A stretch of 64,000 nt of DNA from Siphlonurus alternatus (Eukaryota > Arthropoda > Insecta > Ephemeroptera > Siphlonuridae): NCBI GenBank assembly GCA_949825025.1, contig OX463779.1, forward strand, positions 23,232,816 through 23,296,815. Reading direction: 5' to 3'. The notes beneath the pieces were generated by a model that searched no databases, was not told the origin of the DNA, and saw only the letters and a program-made list of their open reading frames with translations. The translations under genes and the position numbers were made by a program. Below are positions 12,849-23,857 of the stretch, piece after piece (positions within the stretch are counted from its first letter, which is position 1; every line of letters begins with the position of its first letter).

Positions 12849-14818
12849 ATGAAACACCGACATGTGAATGTAATAATTTTTTGCAATAAAAGGTTTATAT
12901 AATATTTTTTAAAAAGGTGCAAATAATTATTATACTCCCGAAATTAATTTTCATCATTTACTAAAAACTCTTCGTTAATAATAATGTTTATTCATCAAAA
13001 ACACAAAATTGATGTCTAAAAAAATATATCACATTCACATATTATATAGTGTTCAGCCACCTCTGCTTTGCAAAAAGAAGCTTATTTATATACAAGGTTC
13101 TATATATAGAAATGTATTTATTATTACAAACCCTTGTTGGCATGACAACAGAGTGCTGCAGTTTTAATGTCAATAATGATATTATATTTATTATACTCTC
13201 TTTATTTTGTACAAGACTGTACAGCTTGTTCTATCCACCGAACTCAGCTCAAATTATTACTGATACAATCATCTTGCCTCCGATCGACATTAATTACATC
13301 TCTGGTATAAAATAAAATATATAGCAAGTTAAAAGACTTCAATTCGATAATATTAGTGACCATGCAGCTGTTGTATCTTCAATCTTTGTTTTATTAATTA
13401 AGTAATAAATAAAATTGATAATTAATTAGATAAAAAAACAGAGCAATATAAAAAACGCTTTTATTAAAAGAGATGAGAGAGAGAAAAAAAAGAAGTAATC
13501 ATTATTTTTATATAGTAGTATTACGTGCGTCAATAAAAAAAACATAAAGTATATAACTTGCTGTTTCATCATTTATATACGTGTCTCAGTGAAGAGTTTA
13601 TTATTATTCTCATTCCTTGCAAGTTTAAGTTTCAACAAGATTTGGAACGATGCACCCATCCCCTGAGGGGCGAAGTTGTATGTGAAATCAAAGTGTGTAG
13701 TGCGTGGAGGGGGCGGGATGAAGGGAGGAGGATGTTTCCGAATACGAAATGTAAAATTGATGAAAAAAGGAGAACTCTCCCCCTAGAAGTAGCAGAACAA
13801 GTAAAACAGCTAGGAGGGGTGGAGATGTAAAAGAGTGTAGAATCTGCAGAATATATTATTCAGCAGCAGACTCATGTGTAGAAATGACGTCATAGTACAA
13901 GGTTTTATCATAAACGAACTGAGATTATAATTGTGAAGGGATCAAATCTCTTTATAAAACTGTAACTAAGTCCAGCAGGATAAAGTAATCTTAATGTAAT
14001 AATAAGAGCTGACGAGAAAAAAAAAATGACAGACAAGGCCGCACTCGCATTCAAGACCGTCTTAACAAACTATTATAGAAAAAAAATATACATTTATCAA
14101 ATGGTCATTTAATTATTATGAGCCACATGCAAGCTCATATATTTTATGATAATAATTGTGTTACGTAATAATAAATAAATAAAATCGTCTTTATTGAGGG
14201 CGGGATTTAGGTCATGTGGCCCACTCTTTCATCCAACCCATATTAAAATTTATTAATTATTATAAAATTATATGCATAAAAAGTTTGAAGTACAGTATAT
14301 ACAATGACTGATATTCAGGAAAAGTAGCAATTATTATTATAATTATTTTTTAAAGAGAAATAAAAAACAAAAATTTATCAAGCAAAAAGCAAAAGCAAAT
14401 ATATTTTGAATTTTAGGTAATTTGCATATACAGTACAAACACAAACTGAGTTTATTCAATTTATTGACATATATATCGATGTTAAAAAAAAAGAGCTAAA
14501 TTTTGCATAATCATTAATTATATAATAATTAAATTGAAATTATTAAGTAATTCCAAATAAAATTTAAAGTAAGTATTTATTTACGAGTTAGTTTAATTAA
14601 AATTAATTATAAATAAAATTGTGCTTATTAATTAAATATAGTTATTTGACAATTGATTAATTTATTATTGACATTATTGTGTAGCAGTTAATAAGCCACT
14701 GTTATAAGATTTAAGATAACTCACAGCAAGGCAGGTTATACTACAAGAATGTTAAACTATATATCCATAATATTTCAATATTATATATTTTACGTCTTTT
14801 TAGCAATCTTGAAGCTTT
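12849..14818. other. AT-rich interval with one denser patch at 13.63-13.84 kb
   Basis: Mostly A/T. The patch at about 13630-13840 is G-rich and carries the end of a 90-codon plus-strand frame (13558-13830, ending KQLGGVEM) that I do not recognise. A CRE palindrome lies at 13885-13892. Coding status is unlikely but open. Confidence 0.35.
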
Positions 14819-15088
14819 TTACGTCATATTAAGGCTGGGAAATGGAAGTTCAAGAACGTAGTCTGGCAAGTCGATAAAGCGATAATGGCCCACAAGTGCT
14901 GCTGCTGGGGGGCCAGGGTTCTGGAACCACCTCTCAACGTAGCGGATCAAGGCTGTTCGCTCGTTACACCGTAATTGCCGTAATTGTTCCATCAAGCAAT
15001 ACTTAGTACGCGTCAATAACGAGCGCCCGATGTGGTGCATAAATAATACGACGATGATTGTGAGGTGCTGCGTGGAACTCAGGTGCAA
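14819..15088 (-). other. Candidate coding segment, unrecognised
   Basis: An 89-codon minus-strand frame with mixed, non-repetitive composition in otherwise AT-rich DNA. It includes MEQLRQLRCNERTALIRYV, a proline/alanine stretch (PGPPAAALVGHYRF) and the tail LELPFPSLNMT before a TAA. Composition and residue variety look more coding-like than the neighbours. Possible splice acceptors lie just upstream on the minus strand. No family recognised; it could be a terminal exon, a retro-fragment or chance. Confidence 0.2.
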
Positions 15089-15930
15089 CGTTATAGGTGG
15101 GAGAAAAATAATAAACTTGTCAGGTATGACGAGTGAAATAGGCGTCCAATGGATCTATATATTGAATAACCTCACCGTTTCGTTACGTTATATGATATAA
15201 TCCATTGCATAGCGAAATACATACAGTATAATATATATACAGAGTCTGAAAAGTGATAGTAAAATTTTTGTTGCAACCCTCGTTGGCCCAAACCCGTGTC
15301 TGTAACGAACGCTCAAGGAAATTAGTAGCATTACGAAACAAAAACAATAAAATGATTACATTAATTGAGTGTAATTGATTGTATAACATGCACTCGAGGT
15401 TTACCGTATTGAATTACTGGATTGAAAATGCAAGCTTGAATCTTATATAATGGGCTCAATTTATTGAACCTTGTATGCAGAAGTTATAAAATGTATTATT
15501 CAGTGTAATTGTAACTACGATTGACCGTGGTTGAGTATATTATAATATATTATATATAGAAATTAACTTATTTAAATTTTTACTCAGTATGCACGCATAA
15601 AAATAATTAAACTTAATAATTAAGCATTTTAGTGTCCAATATTTTATACCAATTTTATTGCCTATAAAATATTATATTTCCCATTATAATAATTAATAAT
15701 ATATTATGCATTTTAAACACATTTAAATTTTATGCACTGCAATTTTAATATAAACATTTAAAAGAAGTTGCTAAAATAGTTATGGCTTTATGAATAATAT
15801 GATTATATGTATGTATATTTTTAATAAATCAGTAAAACAATTAAAATAATAATATAATTAGCAAATGTGATGTATATATTTTATAGAGGTTGAAATTTTA
15901 TTCGATGCCATAAATTACTTTCTAAAACCG
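15089..15930. other. AT-rich noncoding interval
   Basis: Strongly A/T with no credible feature. One 68-codon minus frame at 15.2-15.4 kb is low-complexity. Confidence 0.5.
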
Positions 15931-15934
15931 GTCG

Positions 15935-16065
15935 TTGCAGGAGATTTCGCGAGGTTTTCTGCAGCCCGTCCGCGCGAAGTCTGTTGTGTTTACTGTGGAC
16001 ACGGCCTCGAGGGTCCAGCGATCGCCTCCGTGCATGGCTGACAATATCAGTGGCAAGCGCGACAC
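15935..16065. other. GC-rich CpG block
   Basis: About 130 bp with TTTCGCGAGG, CGTCCGCGCGAAG and CAGCGATCGCC words in AT-rich surroundings. No long frame. A possible small CpG island. Confidence 0.3.
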
Positions 16066-18150
16066 CTTAATAAATATATTTCCAAAATCAATTTTCTAGT
16101 CATTATAAAAAAACCTGTTTCCTTCATTTACTGAGGTCTAAATTTTTATATTTATTACACTATTAACATTTATGAGTTTTAATGAAGCCATTTATGTGAT
16201 AAACCTGAAAGAAATTTGCTACACATTTTATACAGTAAGGAACAAGAAGAAGAAAACATTTAAGAACAGAAGCAATTTTATATAAAAATTTAACATATTT
16301 AGTTTAATTTATGCAACATTATGTAAATTACCAATTATTAAACCAGCTAGTAGAATGCCTTTTTTAGAGCTTAAAATTATTTAAATTAATATGTGTTTAA
16401 CTTTAATATACACATTGATAAGAAGATTAAGAAGCTATTGTAGATTTACATTATATGACATGATTGTTTGTGTACTGTACACCCCGGGACACTACGTCAC
16501 TACGAGCGCGTTACCCCTATATTACTCTACATGTTTGGGGGCGTTGTCTTTTTAGGAAATTTGAACTTTAAACTTTTTTTTTAGGGGGGAGGGGGGGGGA
16601 ATCGTTAATATAAAATTTGAAGTTTTCACTTTTCATACAATTATGCATTCAATAATTATTATTCAAAAAGTTTTAACAAACATATTTCAATTCAAAATTT
16701 ACGTCATGCAGACAGGGAATCAATATGTGAATAAATGATTTTATAATATTTTTATTTACATTAATCATTTTTAAATTAATATTAGACACGGTTGAATAAT
16801 TGATATTGATTTATTTTATAGCAGATGATTATACGACTTGATTTAAACTACAAATTATTATGTAAATAAATTTTGAAACAGTCACGGAGGTTATAATAAT
16901 AAATTAGCATTTTTTTAAAAAGGAAGATAAAAAAATAGTTACACTGTTATTTACTACATATTATTACATAAATGAAACATTTATAAAACTATTTAAAATT
17001 CAGTCCAAATCGCATGGGAGTGTGGGGAAACGTTCGGTGTGAAAGTTACCTTACAATAATGGTGTAATAATTTATTGTAATGTTCATGTTAGGTAATCGC
17101 TCAACAACAAGCTTGTGGCTGCTGCATTCTCCTGCTGCACGCTCATTGGTTGTTGTCTTTTTGGATTATAAACTGCATGCATGGCATTTACAAGTATTGA
17201 ATAATTATGTTATAGGCCTTATAGGAAATTTTTACTAACTCTAATTTTGTGTATTACTATACTATACTATAATATATTATCTTATTATGTTATAATGAGA
17301 TGGTTTTGAATGTTAGTATTTCATTTGACATTTGCTAAAAATAGTAATTAGTTAGAACATTATTATAGATTGATTTGAAAAATCACAAAATATTTAATAA
17401 ATTTTTAGTATATTATATTCAATATTATAGAATAGAATTTTATACCACATTTTTGCACTAAAAAATTTTTATGCTATAAATTCAATGCTAATTTCTTTGT
17501 GACTCGCCCTTAATTTATAATAATTAAGCACTATAATAACATATTCAAATTCAAATTTTTATTTCGATCATAGGCTGTACAGCATGGATCACGTCAATTA
17601 TTACATAAAATATGTAACATACTTAATTCTAATTAAAATTAGCCTAAAGTTAATTAATTTAAACATAATACCCAAACAATAGTTAAAAATTAATACAATA
17701 AATAAAATGGTGTCCTTTTAAACATCACATTAGCACCATAATATATTAAATTTAACACACAACTTTGAACTTAACACATGCCTTTGAACTCAAATTCCCG
17801 AAAATTAGAGTGATGCATGCACCCATAAATACGCATATTTATAATTATATAAATGATATAAACCTTTATTATGGGTTGTACGCACAATTTTTTTTGTTAT
17901 ATATATTTAATATTTATGTATAATATAGCATACATGAAAGTTGTGAATATGTGATGCATGACTTAAAGACGGATTAACATATTACTATAACTATGCTAGT
18001 ATCATTGCATGGAATTAATAATATTTTTATGGGACTATTTATTGCAAAATAATAGAAGATGATTAACAATTGATTTTTTTCTTCTTAAAACAACTACAAT
18101 CAGCAATTTGAATTGCATATTTTTTTAAACGTTGCATTGTGTTTGACGAG
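16066..18150. other. AT-rich noncoding interval
   Basis: A richer patch at about 16480-16620 includes a G-run (GGGGGGAGGGGGGGG at about 16585-16600). TGCATGCA palindromes lie at 17174-17181 and 17814-17821. No gene seen. Confidence 0.45.
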
Positions 18151-18171
18151 TCACTTCTTGCAGGTGCCAAG

Positions 18172-18328
18172 ATTCACGTACGCAGCGACCGCGTGACGAT
18201 GAGGCGCAATGTCACGGCAATGTCACGCGGTGGTGATAAGCTCCTCTCCTCCTCCCCCCGCGGCTGCGTGTGTGTTCAGGCGCCGCGCAATTGCAGCAAG
18301 AAGCAGAGGCGGCGGTGTCTTAGGTGAC
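18172..18328 (+). other. GC-rich block, candidate exon
   Basis: Starts immediately after CTTCTTGCAG, a plausible splice acceptor with a short pyrimidine tract. The frame that follows is open for about 50 codons (AKIHVRSDRVTMRR..., ending KKQRRRCLR before TGA) and is arginine-rich. The block is CpG-rich, and arginine-rich open frames are common in such DNA, so coding is only a possibility. No family recognised. Confidence 0.2.
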
Positions 18329-18578
18329 AAGTGATGAGTCATCAAATCTTACAGCTACAATAAATTATATCCAGTTCTTTTTTGTAAGGATTAATTTCAT
18401 ATGATGTAAAAATGTGTATATAAAATATGTTATGTATGTACGCAAGTGAATTTAAAGAAAAACAAAAACAGAAAAACAAAAAAACAATGGAACAATTATC
18501 AAGTTTTTTTAATTCTTTAATAATTAAAAAATAAAATTATATCTAAGCAGTAAAGATAAGTAAAAGTCCACCTTATAT

Positions 18579-18783
18579 TATATATGTTGGCACCCAAAGC
18601 CGAATTCGGCCCAGGGCCGAAAAAAATGCGCAGAACTAGATTGGAGCATCCCGCGATTTACATAAACCCGAAATGAATTCGTTTTTCGGCTTTGGGTCAA
18701 ACCACGATGCTCCAATCTAGTTCTGGTCAAATCGAAATGCTCCAAAGCCAAAGTGAATTCGGCTTTGGGTGCCAACATATATA
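18579..18783. mobile_element. Fold-back element with CAAAGCCGAA modules, short copy
   Basis: 205 bp bounded by inverted repeats beginning TATATATGTTGGCACCCAAA. Inside, the words CCAAAGCCGAA, TTCGGCTTTGGG, AACTAGATTGGAGCATC and their reverse complements alternate, so the element is a palindrome built from smaller palindromes. The same ends and modules occur in the 1.6-kb element at 23858-25466. No coding capacity. The 76-codon minus frame across it is a by-product of the palindrome. Confidence 0.8.
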
Positions 18784-20004
18784 GGTGTTTTACGTATTGG
18801 GGCAGCACGAACTAGTTTAGAGAGAAATTTAAGGGCAGTAATACTGCTACGTTTATATTTATATATTTAGTGTTTGTCACGGAGCCTATTTATTAGGGAG
18901 GCATGATGCCATGGTGGAATTAAAAATTTGAGAATGATTTAGAATTTGAGAATGATTTAGCTGCATGCAAATATTTTTAAGATTCTAAAAAAAAAAAAAA
19001 AAAGATTCCTTTGTCTTGTATAATATACGTTCGAGAAAACGTGAAAACGTTCCAAAAATACAGATGTTTCAATTAATAATTGTGTTGTTGAGTTTCGATA
19101 TGATATATATTATGTCCTAACATTCCCTAACCTTCCCAAACCAGAGACTATTATATAATTCATCCTGCTAAAAATAAGAGAGGGCCATGCATTTTTAATG
19201 TTTTATAGTGTTTAAGGTTGCTAATAATTAAAATTCTCAATTTAACTAACTTTATTATATTTTTTTATCCATAATATTCTATTCTAATTAAATCATAAAG
19301 TAACTCTAAAACAATTAACCTTTTCACCACTTTGCACACATAATATACTTACAACTCACAACAAGTGTATGTGCATTTAAGAAAGTAAAAAAAATCTAAT
19401 ATATACAAAAATACTGCTCATAATTAATATAACAATATTAAAATTAAATGCATCGATAGTAACATTCAAAATTAATTTCGTAAATTATACAATTAAAATA
19501 AAATGAAATGATAATTCATTACAAAGAATAAAAATATGAAACAAGCAAGCTTTTCAGGTAAGTATGTCTCGACAATCTACTGATATTCTATATATTAATG
19601 AATGTTATTGCAATAAATTCGAGTCCTTGCACATTGAAATTTAACCATGGGTTAACTAATTATATATTGAAAATAATATAAATATGAGCAAGACTATAGT
19701 ATCGTTACATCGGATTTTCACCAGGAGCAAATGTAACATAAAACGTATAAATAAAATATAAATAAATAGATAATCTGAAATAAAATTTTATTATAATATG
19801 ATAAAAAGAGACATCTTTAAAGATTGAATTGTATATAATATTGTTACTGAAATAAATGTAATGAAACTGTGAACTGAAATTTTTCTTTGGTAAATATTTT
19901 TCTCTCATGCAGGCATTTAAGTTAATAAATTCCTGATTATAGCATTATAATAATTAAAGTAAACATTTACAGAATGAAGCTGTGATTTGCTATACAGTAT
20001 ACTG
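18784..20004. other. AT-rich noncoding interval
   Basis: Includes a tandem pair of an 18-19-bp unit (AATTTGAGAATGATTTAG, at about 18920-18960), a TGCATGCA at 18962-18969 and a poly-A run at 18987-19003. No credible ORF. Confidence 0.5.
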
Positions 20005-20054
20005 TAAAAATATGATGTATAAACAAATATATTTGTTTATACATCATATTTTTA
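20005..20054. repeat. Perfect 50-bp palindrome without spacer
   Basis: Each half of 25 bp is the exact reverse complement of the other, centred between 20029 and 20030. The half contains ATATGATGTATAAACAAATA. It would extrude as a hairpin with no loop bases. Such perfect palindromes are usually unstable, so it may be recent. Confidence 0.9.
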
Positions 20055-20391
20055 TTAAATTATTATTTATACAAAACATTTTCTAGGAAATGTTTCTTCT
20101 ATAATATGTTATATTAAGTTTTACTGCACAGCACTTCAGTCTGATTTAATAAGAAACAGGTCATGTAAACATTAAACGTACAAAGCCAATGTTATTCTCT
20201 TGTCTAACCAAGTAAAAATTGAGCTCGTTCATGAGAAAAATAAATTTCGCTAGCCGTCGCAACAAATCTCAGCTCTATTAGAAGATATTTTAATATACCA
20301 CTTTGTGTTATGATAAAAGACTTTTTTTTCTCTTTTTTTTTTTAGGAAGAAATATGACAAACTGCTTGAATACTATTTCAGACCCATAATA
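20055..20391. other. AT-rich noncoding interval
   Basis: No feature of note before the MITE that starts at 20392. Confidence 0.5.
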
Positions 20392-20630
20392 CAGGGTGTA
20401 GTGGACACAAAGTTCGTGCAAAATGTAACCGCTATTAAAACCAATAAAAGTAACTTCAATGTACGCTTTCTATACATCAATTTGAAGCTTTGAATTCAAC
20501 ATTTTTAAAACAAGTTTTGAAAATGTTGAATTCAGAGATTCAATTTGATGTATATAGAAAGCGTACATTGAAGTTACTGTTATTGGTTTTATTAGCGGTT
20601 ACACTTTGCACGAACTTTGTGTCCACCCTG
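20392..20630. mobile_element. Fold-back MITE, mariner-type ends, TA duplication
   Basis: 239 bp. The ends CAGGGTG(T)AGTGGACACAA and its complement continue into arms of about 110 bp that are nearly perfect inverted repeats around a short loop. TA flanks both sides (20390-20391 and 20631-20632). TIRs beginning CAGGGTG with TA duplications are typical of Tc1/mariner-type MITEs. It has no transposase. A 78-codon frame overlapping the right arm is incidental. Confidence 0.85.
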
Positions 20631-21136
20631 TATTATGCTCCAAAAGAGGCATTTATACTTGTTACTCATTTTAACATTAAAACACGGTTAAAAACACGCG
20701 TATACTTAATGCCATATGTTGCATAAATTAATATATATTACAAACTTTTGATTTAAATCAATATCATTTTCGTAGCTTGGAATTTTGATTCAAATCCCTC
20801 CTCCGCCTCCTGCGTGATTAAAATGGAATATTATTTGTTTATTTATTAAGACAATTTAAAAATTTGAATTGCATGCGATTAAATTTAATTGATTCGTAAA
20901 ATCAAAATAAACTTAATTTCACTTTATTCAAGAGATTCAAAGAGACTTCTAATTTTTCTTTGTGCACTGGAAGTTCTTTCCTTGAATGCTAATCACACAC
21001 ATGATAGAATTCATCCAAGTACGGGATAATAATAACTGTAAAAAAAAAAAAAAAATAAAAATAAAAAAAAATCTTACTAGCAAATTGAATTGCACAATGA
21101 TTTGAAACAGCTTGGTGACTGTATAGGCATTTTTGC
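20631..21136. other. AT-rich noncoding interval
   Basis: A/T-rich with a poly-A stretch near 21040-21070. Nothing to annotate. Confidence 0.5.
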
Positions 21137-21330
21137 TTGCAAGGCTACCCCTTATTGTGGCGACCTTGTGGCATCAATTACTCGCCTCGCGGTGGCAGAT
21201 GTTTCGCTTTACTTGGTCCAGCGGGGAGGGCAATGACGCGTGCTAGGCGCGGGGCTGCACGCGGCGGCTCAGGGGTGCAGCCTCCCCCCACCCCAGCGGC
21301 TGTGGCGACACGCGAGTAAATCAATAAAAT
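21137..21330. other. GC-rich CpG block
   Basis: About 190 bp with GGGGCTGCACGCGGCGGCTC-type sequence. Short inverted words (ACTCGC near 21180 and GCGAGT near 21311) bracket most of it, so it could be a GC-rich element as well as a CpG island. The 60-codon frame is alanine/arginine/glycine-rich and not convincing. Confidence 0.3.
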
Positions 21331-22444
21331 ACGCCAGCGAAAGGACTTGTTGGAGTATCTCTTATATCCGATTAGTAGCTGAATGGAAATAATTACGCAA
21401 AAGCGACAGCAAAGTGATATATATTATATAAAAAGTATAGAGAGCTAGGAAGAAATTTATTCTTGTATATATACTGTATGTATTTTGCATGATATTTTAT
21501 ATTGTTAAATGTAAAGTATAATTAATAAATGAGTATCTTATATGACCCACTATATTTTAAAATGAATAAATAAAATAGAAAAAACAGAATCAAAGTCTAC
21601 AATCCAAGGAAATTGTGTTGCATGTTTTGATTTCATCATTCTTTGTGTACATAACAAAAATGTGACCTTTATATAGTGTCTTCAATATTTTAAATTAGGA
21701 GAAGAAGAAGGATCGAAAAGCAAAATGAAATGTCAGGGTTGAAAAGCAGAGCTGATTTAAAATATTAAAGCAACTGTTCCATAACTCTGCTGCATGTCTT
21801 GTGCAACAATTTTATTTTCTTTATCGATGTGGTGGTTCCGTGACAGCTGCAGCGATCTCTCAATCCAACCATCCGGATCAAGATATAATTAACTAAGCAG
21901 CGAGAGATTCACAGTGAATTAAGTCTAGAATCAACCAGTAAACCTTCTAAACTAGGGAGGGAAAGTCTCATTGATTGGAGAATATCATGAATAGTTGGTA
22001 CAATCTTCAGCAGATCCGGAGGGACTACGAGGGTTCTTCATTACTTTCAATTCGATCTCTTGAGCTCTCAAGAGTGCAGTGCAGATACTTGACTTCAAAT
22101 TTGCAGTTTTACGTTTAAAAGTGCTCTCTTTAAGTAAGAAATTTTCCGTATATACCTGTTATAAAGATTAATTTGTTAATTTTCTTTATAAGAATTACCT
22201 CTCGGGTATCAGTTAATGTATCGTCAGTATCGGTATATATGAAAGAACTAATCAAGATGCCAAAGTAGACAATATTGAAACTCGCATTACAAAAACAAAC
22301 AAGCATATTTTCAACAATAGTTCTCATTTTGGTACACAAATGTTTGTAAATTTATGTTTATAATATATATAATTTCATGTATTATAATATAATACATATA
22401 ATTTGACAAAGTTAGTATCTGGGTACTAACTTTAGTTAGTTAGC
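21331..22444. other. AT-rich interval with a weak minus-strand exon candidate
   Basis: On the minus strand, 22330 down to about 22198 reads MRTIVENMLVCFCNAS... to ...TLTDTRE, followed by GAG/GTAATT, a passable splice donor. The peptide looks varied and includes a hydrophobic stretch. No acceptor is obvious and no family is recognised, so this is noted only as a lead. The rest is ordinary AT-rich DNA. Confidence 0.15.
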
Positions 22445-23009
22445 CAGGGTCGGTCTGGCGAGGGCCGCTAGGCCGCAAATGCGGCCCGGGCCCCACGGGC
22501 CTTTGCAAAATAAAAATATAAAAGAAGAAAAAGAAAGGAAAAGAAAAGAACGGAAAAATAAAAATATTGAAAATAATTTAACTTCTTTGCAGACATTTAA
22601 AAAAAATTGGCGTAATATTTTTTTATACTATTTCCGTGTTAATTTTTTTTTTTTTTTTTTTTTTTTCTAACACCATTAATGATTAATAATAGTTCATGAT
22701 TTTTTATCGAAACTCAAATTTTAAGTAATTCTTTAATACTTTTTTAACCAAAGTGTTTTGTGAATGAAATTTTTGACAGTATATCGTAGCACATGTCAGT
22801 AGAAAATCATCCTGGCAGTTGACGTTAATTGAAAAACGTCAAGAGGCTTTCTGAATAATATAATACAATTTTTCATAACAAAAAGAAAAGACACGCCCCT
22901 TTTTCTTTTTTTTTTCGCTTTCGGCGAGGTTCCCCCCCCCCCCCCCCCCCCCCACTTACACACACACACGCTGCACGGGCCCGGGCCTTTTGCTGCCAGA
23001 CCGACCCTG
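22445..23009 (-). mobile_element. Non-autonomous hAT-type element, copy 1 (inverted)
   Basis: 565 bp with 15-bp terminal inverted repeats CAGGGTCGGTCTGGC. Its reverse complement shares, in the same order as the 27397-28404 element, the TIR, a GC-rich subterminal block, a G-tract, the word AAAGGGGCGTG(T/G)CTTT and, at the far end, the hairpin CCGCATTTGCGG. It is therefore the same family in the opposite orientation. A poly-T run (22643-22666) and a 22-base C-run (22932-22953) lie inside. No 8-bp target duplication is visible (flanks TAGTTAGC and ATCTATCT). No transposase. Confidence 0.8.
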
Positions 23010-23570
23010 ATCTATCTGTTTTATTTAAGGATTATTGTCACTAGTCTTAGGAAATGGTAAATCACTCCAATTTTTCAGCATTGCATAGAGAAAAAATAAA
23101 TAAAAATTCTCATGCAATAAAATACACCTAAATTCAGTGCCATTATTTTTTAAATTGAGATATAAAAAACGCATGTTATCAAATGCAAATTTCAATCTCC
23201 GTAATGGTACTGAATAATGGATTCAAATTTTAGCTTAAAAAACAATCATTATTTTAAATAGAATTATGATGAAATAATAATTATAGATAACCATTTACTT
23301 TTTGAGATACAAGCCTTCATAAAAACTGCACAATTCGGCAATGCTGCTCGTAGCTTAACTGGATGGGATAACAATGTTGCCAAATCGTCAAAAAACAACT
23401 TTACACTTTTCAGCAGAAAAAACAAATGAATTGCGATCATTTTGACTAGTGAGTCAAAACAGCGTACAACTATTTACCACTCATATTTAAATGTTTTTCA
23501 ATGTTTGCAAGGATGATGGATGATAAAATACACGAGAAAGTGTTTAAAGTGATTCATTTTATTAAATTAA
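23010..23570. other. AT-rich noncoding interval
   Basis: AT-rich sequence between the hAT element and the YY1/ETS-type promoter candidate. On the minus strand this would be the start of the first intron of that candidate. No exon seen. Confidence 0.4.
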
Positions 23571-23690
23571 CATATCTTACCGTGCTGATCACTGCTTTCC
23601 TAATAGTGCTTGTTCTTGTCACTCATATGTATTGCGTATGAAAAGAAGATGGCGGCGCATAAAAGAAAGATGGCGGAACTTCCGGTGACA
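23571..23690 (-). promoter_or_regulatory. Candidate housekeeping promoter and first exon (YY1 + ETS motifs)
   Basis: Two AAGATGGCGG boxes (23646-23656 and 23667-23677) sit beside ACTTCCGGT (23678-23686). These match YY1-type and ETS/GABP-type sites found together near start sites of animal housekeeping genes. On the minus strand the segment ends with CACG/GTAAGATA (donor at 23571-23580), which could close a non-coding or very short first exon (ATGAGTGACAAG... stops after eight codons). On the plus strand an ATG inside the first box opens a 37-codon frame. Direction is therefore uncertain. Motifs are seen; promoter function is inferred. Confidence 0.4.
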
Positions 23691-23857
23691 ATAATCGTTA
23701 ATTCAGTTTCTAACATAATAGTAATCTGTTTTACTGGGCATACTGTTTTGAAATAAAATATTCATTTTTCTACTATAATACGCTAATCTCTAATCCTGTT
23801 CTTATAGATATATTATGGTGATATATTTAAGTGTGTTTCATTTCGTTTTATTTAATA
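23691..23857. other. AT-rich spacer
   Basis: Short AT-rich stretch between the promoter candidate and the long fold-back element. Confidence 0.5.

Noticed and set aside
18578..18808. 76-codon minus-strand ORF
   Set aside because: Lies across the fold-back element and reflects its palindromic modules.
18920..18960. CRISPR-like or satellite array
   Set aside because: Only two tandem copies of an 18-19-bp unit, with no spacers.
20490..20726. 78-codon plus-strand ORF
   Set aside because: Overlaps the right arm of the 239-bp MITE and runs into flanking AT-rich DNA; no domain.
22479..22670. Lysine/arginine-rich ORF
   Set aside because: Translation of an A-rich interior and poly-T of the hAT copy; low complexity.
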